Source: CAYRVX01 sp964642165 | GTDB lineage: Bacteria; Planctomycetota; Phycisphaerae; SM23-33 | Length of the DNA: 10,210 nucleotides | Assembly: GCA_964642165.1 (NCBI GenBank) | Contig: CAZXOC010000270.1 | Span: 1-10,210 of the forward strand | Direction of reading: 5' to 3' | In this document: piece after piece, positions 6,466 through 10,210 of the stretch | Numbering within the stretch: position 1 is the first letter of the stretch | Layout of the letters: each line of letters begins with the position of its first letter | Notes under the pieces: model-generated | Database searches by the model: none | Told to the model about the DNA's origin: nothing | Seen by the model: the letters and a program-made list of their open reading frames with translations, nothing else | Made by a program: the position numbers and the translations under genes

Positions 6466-7653
6466 TCAGAGCCGCCACGGCTCGCGCTTGGGCCGGTCGA
6501 GGAGCCGGTTGGCCTCGTCGTCGCCGGGGCACTCCTCCCTCACCGGGTCCCACGTCAGCGGGCGCTTCAGCCGGTACGCGATGTTGCCCAGGTGGCAGAC
6601 CGTGGCGGAGCGGTGGCTGAACTCCACGTCGCGGAAGGGGCGCTCGCGCGTGCGGACGCAGTGGAGGAAGTCGCCGCGGATGCCGCGCCCCCGGTAGCCG
6701 GGCATCGGCGCGGGATGGGCCACCTGCGGGCGCCGCTCCGACAGCTCGCCGCCCGTGCCGCGGAACGTGATGTCCCTCGCCCCGCCGTGGTACATGCGGA
6801 CGCCGTTGGCGAACACGTAGGTCAGGTGTTTGTGATCTTCGCCGTCGGGCGGGACGACCTCGACCGGGCCGGTGTCGTGCAGCTCCATCGCAAACATCGC
6901 GCCGGCGAACTTGTGGGCGCCCCAGTCGGTCATGCCGCCGCCGGAGTAGTCGCGCCACGCGCGGAAGCGCAGCCGCTGGGAGTGGAACGGTGCCCACGGC
7001 GCCGGGCCGAGCCACAGGTCCCAGTCCAGCCCGGGCGGGACCGGCTCGGCCGGCAGGTCGCACGGGCGCGAGGGCCCGCCGACGCCGACGAACGCCTCCT
7101 GCACCCGCCCGATCGCGCCGGACCGCACCGCCCGCGCCATGTGCCCGTAATCGCCCAGCACGCGCTGGCTGCCGCCGGAGAACACGCAGCCGTACTTCCG
7201 CGCCGCCGCCACCATGGCGCGCCCCTCGCGGACCGTCAGGCTCAGCGGCTTCTGGCAGTAGACGTCCTTGCCNNNNNNNNNNTGCCAGGGGTCGGGCGCG
7301 GCGATCATCACCGCGTCGACGTCCTCCCGCCGCGTGATCTCGCGGAAGTCGTTGACCGCGGCGCACCCGCTGCCGCCGTACTTCCGATCGACGCGCTCCT
7401 TGGCGGCGAGGCGCTTGGACTCGACCACGTCGCAGACGGCCACCACCTGCACCTCCCCGAAGCCCAGGAAGCTGCCCAGGTCGCCGTTGCCCATGCCGCC
7501 CATGCCGATGGCGCCCATGACGATGCGCTCGCTGGCGGGCGGTCGGCCGGCGGCGCCCAGGGCGCCGGACGTGATGACGTACGGCACCGCGGCGGCCGCC
7601 GTCGCGGTCCTGAGGAACTGCCGTCGGGTGAGACTGATCCGTCTGTCCGGCAT
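6466..7653 (-). CDS. Tat-exported Gfo/Idh/MocA oxidoreductase (2), with assembly gap
   Basis: The readable product has about 395 residues, four of them unknown because of ten Ns. It is an NAD(P)-dependent Gfo/Idh/MocA oxidoreductase. It carries a Tat signal (TRRQFLRT, residues 9-16), the Rossmann turn GAIGMGGMGN (47-56), VAVCD (71-75), the lysine motif CQKP (133-136, K135; Gln instead of the commoner Glu), GLDWDLWLGPAPW (208-220), an intact DWGAH (243-247; D243, H247) and GNIAYRL, ending EPWRL. The residue after H247 is Lys and the usual HFDIAQ stretch reads KFAGAM, differing from the paralogue at 2677-3918. The frame is the same on both sides of the N block. Comparison with the paralogue suggests about seven residues are missing there, so the true length is near 402. 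The start has AAAGGGA upstream. The esterase gene follows after 23 bases. Substrate unknown. Confidence 0.9.
   Translation of the reverse strand: MPDRRISLTRRQFLRTATAAAAVPYVITSGALGAAGRPPASERIVMGAIGMGGMGNGDLGSFLGFGEVQVVAVCDVVESKRLAAKERVDRKYGGSGCAAVNDFREITRREDVDAVMIAAPDPWXXXXGKDVYCQKPLSLTVREGRAMVAAARKYGCVFSGGSQRVLGDYGHMARAVRSGAIGRVQEAFVGVGGPSRPCDLPAEPVPPGLDWDLWLGPAPWAPFHSQRLRFRAWRDYSGGGMTDWGAHKFAGAMFAMELHDTGPVEVVPPDGEDHKHLTYVFANGVRMYHGGARDITFRGTGGELSERRPQVAHPAPMPGYRGRGIRGDFLHCVRTRERPFRDVEFSHRSATVCHLGNIAYRLKRPLTWDPVREECPGDDEANRLLDRPKREPWRL
7273..7282. other. Assembly gap of ten Ns inside a gene
   Basis: Ten undetermined bases interrupt the oxidoreductase between PDPW and GKDVYC. The paralogue has 11 residues between the matching W and G; here there is room for only four. 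If the gene is intact, the true gap is about 31 bases rather than ten. That length also keeps the reading frame, since 31 and 10 leave the same remainder on division by three. The block is therefore probably a placeholder. Confidence 0.8.
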
Positions 7654-7791
7654 CGCGGTTCCCTTTCTGTCCCGTTGAACCCCCGGGGGGCCGCTCGGCG
7701 CCGCGCCGCGTGGGATGCCCCGACGCCCCTCGCGCCGACGGCGCGCACCGCCTCCGCGAGAGACCGGTGGACGGTCGCCGGCCGCCGCGCC

Positions 7792-10074
7792 CTAGCGGCG
7801 CGCCGCCTTCGGCGGCTTGGCGACATAGAGGATGATGTTCCGGACCAGCTTGTAGGCGCTCTCGGGGGCGTAGCCGTCGCAGCCGACCGGCGTGCAGCCG
7901 ACCAGCGCGACGGTGAGGTCCTCGCGGCTGAAGACCACGCCGACGCGGCCGTTGACCATGACGGCCTTCAAGCGCGGCTCCGTCGTGCCGAGGACCAGCT
8001 TGGTCTTCAGGCGGTACTGGACGCGCTCGATCCGGCGCCCGGGGAGCCGGAGCAGGTCCGCCTCCGTCGACAGCGTGCGCAGGCTCCGGCGGCCGAACAG
8101 CTCCCGCAGGAGCGCCTCGGCGGACTCGGAGAACGCCGCGCCGCCGCCGCGGCTGCCGCCCGTGGCGTCGACCAGCAGCAAGCCGCCCTTCTCGACGAAG
8201 TCCTTCAGGGCGGCCTTCTCGCCGGCGGAGAGCGTCAGCGCCGACGTGCCCGTCAGCGTGGCGATCTTCGCTCCGGAGCCCTTCAGCTCGCCGATGCGGA
8301 TCGGCCCGGCGACGTCCAGGTTCACCTTGCACTCCGGCGCGATCCGCCGGGCGACGCGCTGCCACGCCAGCGGCTCGGGGTCGTAGTTGCCGCCGTGGCG
8401 CAACCGCGCCAGCTTGACGGTGGGCCCGCCGGCGCGCGGGGGCTTCTTCGGCCAGCCGTGCGTGCCCCGGTGGCGAAGGCGCTTGCCCGTCACGTACATC
8501 GCGACGTTGGCCGCGGCGTCGAACGCGCCCCGCGAGCTCAGCCAGCGGTTGAGCTGCCAGTCGACGGCGATGTCCGTGTCGGTGTGGATGGCCAGCGGCC
8601 TGCCGCCGTTGGAGACCATGGAGAACTTCGTCGTCGCCGGGACCTTGCCGTGAACCTGGTACAGCGCGTGGTTCGGGGGCAGCTCCGTCAGCTTGTGGCG
8701 GGGGAAGAGCTTTTTGTAGACCTCGCGGATGCCCTCCTGGAAGCCCTTGCCGGCGCACTCGGTGACGCTGAGGATCGTCCCGCCCTCCTGGACGTACCGG
8801 CGCAGGCGCCCCAGCTCCCCGTCGGTGAACTTCGGCGCCACCGAGCCGGTGATCAGCAGGATCGGCGCGTCGTGCCACTGCGAGACGTCCACCTTCAGGT
8901 TGATGATCTGCCAGTAAACGCTCTGCTCGAACGCCGACCGCGCCCAGCGGCAGAAGTTCGCCAGCCCGCGCGGGCGGTTGTTCCAGTCGCCGTCGTACTC
9001 CAGGCGGTTGAACAGGACCGCGTGCTGCCCGCGGACGAGGAACAGCAGGGCGTAGGCCGTCGCGACGTCCGGGCCCCAGCGCCCGCTCCACGAGCCGTCC
9101 TTGTTCTGCCGGCTCAGCAGCCAGCTCGCGCCGACCTTGTACCAGTCGGTCCGGCCGAAGTACTTGCGCCCGCTCGCCAGCCCCACGCGCTCGACGCCGA
9201 AGAGGTAGTAGTACGTGTCGCCGTGCCCGCCGTGGCAGAGCTTCTCGTCGCGGAGCGTGCGCTCGAAGTTCCGGTCGAACCAGTCCAGGCCCTTGCGCAG
9301 CAGGGCGATCTCGTCGCTCCGCTGGCAGCGGACGAAGCGGCTGGCCATCAGGGCGTCCACGCACACGAACAGCGTCGCCAGCCCCGCCGTGGTCATCGTG
9401 CCCGTCGATTGCTTGTCGCCGCCGGAGTACTTCCACCCGCCGTCGCCCTCCTGGCGCCCGGCCCAGTACTGCATCACGTACTTCCAGTACTGCTTGGGCA
9501 CCTCCCCCTGGAGCTGGTAGGCCGCCCAGACGCCGAGCACGCCGTACTGGCCGTTGGACGGGTCGTGGTCCTTCAGGGGCGCTCGCTTGTCGCCCTCGAC
9601 GCGGAAGTCCACCCGGTAGCCGTAGCTGCCCGGCGGCTTGGGCCCGCGGGCGCCCGCGCGGATCAGCGTCCGGGCGTCGGCGTAGAGCAGGCGGCGGTAC
9701 TTCGACAACTGCGGCGTCTGCCGGGCCGCCTCCGCCCACGCCTGCGTCCGCAGCGACACGGAGTACGTCCAGCCCGTTCGCTGCTCCTCCAGCCACGTCA
9801 GCGTCTTGGCCATCTTCGGGTGGCTGACCCGCACCCCCTTGGCCAGCAGCGCGTAGCCCACCAGCCCCGTCGCGCCGACCTGGCGGTCGTTGCCGATGAT
9901 CTGGAGGCCCATGTGCCCGGGATCGCGCCAACTGCCGTCGCCCCGCTGCGACCGCAGCAGGAACGCCGCGCCCCTCTCGATCGCCTTGCCGACCACCTCG
10001 TCCGAAAGACGCCCCTGCCCCGCCGTCGAGCCGGCCACAACCAATACCACACACACGGATACGAATCTCACCAT
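7792..10074 (-). CDS. Secreted toroid-repeat protein with two DUF4159-like modules
   Basis: The product has 760 residues. A Sec signal peptide (1-~18) is followed by an alpha/alpha-toroid region of the prenyltransferase/squalene-cyclase repeat type (about 25-350), marked by QRGDGSW (43-49), QEGDGGW (208-214) and QNKDGSW (323-329). The cyclase DxDD acid motif is absent, so this part is probably structural or binding. The C-terminal half holds two related modules. One starts RLEYDGDW (357-364) with APILLITG and RRYVQEGGTILSV. The other starts RLRHGGNYDPEP (557-568) with IATLTGTSAL and KDFVEKGGLLLVD. I recognise these as DUF4159-like; their function is unknown. Proteins joining these repeats to DUF4159 occur in planctomycetes. 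The ATG at 10074 has GGGAG upstream and gives a proper signal peptide, whereas the in-frame ATG at 10173 would bury it. It is separated by 138 bases from the next gene, so membership of the sulfatase operon is possible but not certain. Confidence 0.85.
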   Translation of the reverse strand: MVRFVSVCVVLVVAGSTAGQGRLSDEVVGKAIERGAAFLLRSQRGDGSWRDPGHMGLQIIGNDRQVGATGLVGYALLAKGVRVSHPKMAKTLTWLEEQRTGWTYSVSLRTQAWAEAARQTPQLSKYRRLLYADARTLIRAGARGPKPPGSYGYRVDFRVEGDKRAPLKDHDPSNGQYGVLGVWAAYQLQGEVPKQYWKYVMQYWAGRQEGDGGWKYSGGDKQSTGTMTTAGLATLFVCVDALMASRFVRCQRSDEIALLRKGLDWFDRNFERTLRDEKLCHGGHGDTYYYLFGVERVGLASGRKYFGRTDWYKVGASWLLSRQNKDGSWSGRWGPDVATAYALLFLVRGQHAVLFNRLEYDGDWNNRPRGLANFCRWARSAFEQSVYWQIINLKVDVSQWHDAPILLITGSVAPKFTDGELGRLRRYVQEGGTILSVTECAGKGFQEGIREVYKKLFPRHKLTELPPNHALYQVHGKVPATTKFSMVSNGGRPLAIHTDTDIAVDWQLNRWLSSRGAFDAAANVAMYVTGKRLRHRGTHGWPKKPPRAGGPTVKLARLRHGGNYDPEPLAWQRVARRIAPECKVNLDVAGPIRIGELKGSGAKIATLTGTSALTLSAGEKAALKDFVEKGGLLLVDATGGSRGGGAAFSESAEALLRELFGRRSLRTLSTEADLLRLPGRRIERVQYRLKTKLVLGTTEPRLKAVMVNGRVGVVFSREDLTVALVGCTPVGCDGYAPESAYKLVRNIILYVAKPPKAARR

Positions 10075-10171
10075 GAGGTCTCCCGCAGACGCCGAGAACA
10101 CATCCACAAAGCCGGCAGCGCGCTCAGGCGGCTGCCGCCTTCCTCGACCCGCCTCCGACCACCACTGCCCC

Positions 10172-10200
10172 ATCCTACCACAAACCCGCGCAATCGCGAA
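10172..10200 (-). promoter_or_regulatory. Possible promoter upstream of the toroid/DUF4159 gene
   Basis: On the minus strand TAGGAT (10172-10177, preceded by TTGTGG) lies 17 bases after TTCGCG (10195-10200). The -10 element is fair and the -35 is poor. It is about 95 bases before the start codon. Between them is a small hairpin (AGGCGG/CCGCCT, 10126-10140) that could be leader structure. The evidence is weak. Confidence 0.25.
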
Positions 10201-10210
10201 CGGCGGAAGA

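Noticed and set aside
7654..7791. The 138-base gap between the DUF4159 gene and oxidoreductase 2 as a site of a small gene or terminator.
   Set aside because: It holds a GC-only palindrome (CCCCCGGGGG, 7680-7689) but no T run, no start with a ribosome binding site other than that of the next gene, and no coding signature.
5393..10054. A single 4.6-kb open minus-strand frame that could look like a giant 1550-residue protein.
   Set aside because: Only its last 349 codons (from 6442) have protein-family sense. The remainder runs in the wrong frame across two well-supported genes and is rich in Arg, Ala, Gly and Pro, as expected from GC-rich DNA lacking stop codons.
10075..10173. Upstream ATG at 10173 as the start of the toroid/DUF4159 gene.
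   Set aside because: It would place 33 polar residues before an evident signal peptide, and the possible -10 box overlaps it. The ATG at 10074 has GGGAG at proper spacing.

Overview
The window is very GC-rich, and nearly every readable codon in its genes ends in G or C. All six clear genes lie on the minus strand. Exported sulfatases, exported Gfo/Idh/MocA-type oxidoreductases, a secreted alpha/beta-hydrolase and a toroid/DUF4159 protein together are typical of Planctomycetota (or the related PVC group). A block of ten N bases inside one gene points to a draft or metagenome-derived assembly. The lineage call is inference; no rRNA or marker gene is present.

Layout, in the direction of transcription (right to left). 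10074-7792: a secreted protein with squalene-cyclase-like toroid repeats followed by two DUF4159-like modules. After 138 bases, 7653-6466: a Tat-exported Gfo/Idh/MocA oxidoreductase containing the N block. After 23 bases, 6442-5393: a Sec-exported alpha/beta-hydrolase of the acetyl-xylan-esterase-like type. Its TGA overlaps the ATG of the next gene (TGATG). 5393-3957: a Tat-exported arylsulfatase. After 38 bases containing a perfect hairpin, 3918-2677: a second Tat-exported oxidoreductase with a strong ribosome binding site. After 125 bases, 2551-884: a second Tat-exported arylsulfatase of a different subfamily with a lysine/arginine-rich tail. The tight spacing from 7653 down to 2677 suggests one operon. 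The last gene and the first gene may belong to it or have their own signals.

The left part (1-883) has no intact gene. The first 124 bases encode, on the minus strand, what looks like an RHS/YD-repeat segment cut off at its N-terminal side and running off the window. Next comes a cluster of small GC-rich palindromes (316-510), then an AT-richer patch with a tandem 16-base repeat (585-720), then a plus-strand hairpin with eight Ts (738-763) that has no annotated plus-strand gene to end.

Taken together, the operon looks like an extracytoplasmic module for processing a sulfated and probably O-acylated carbohydrate. Two sulfatases (both with the Cys formylglycine motif) would remove sulfate, the hydrolase would remove ester groups, and the two oxidoreductases would oxidise or reduce sugar residues or cyclitols. 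No glycoside hydrolase, lyase, transporter, regulator or formylglycine-generating enzyme is in the window, so the substrate cannot be named. I found no convincing undescribed defence or mobile system. The items most worth a second look are the palindrome cluster, the tandem DUF4159 protein, and the active-site deviations in the oxidoreductase and esterase.
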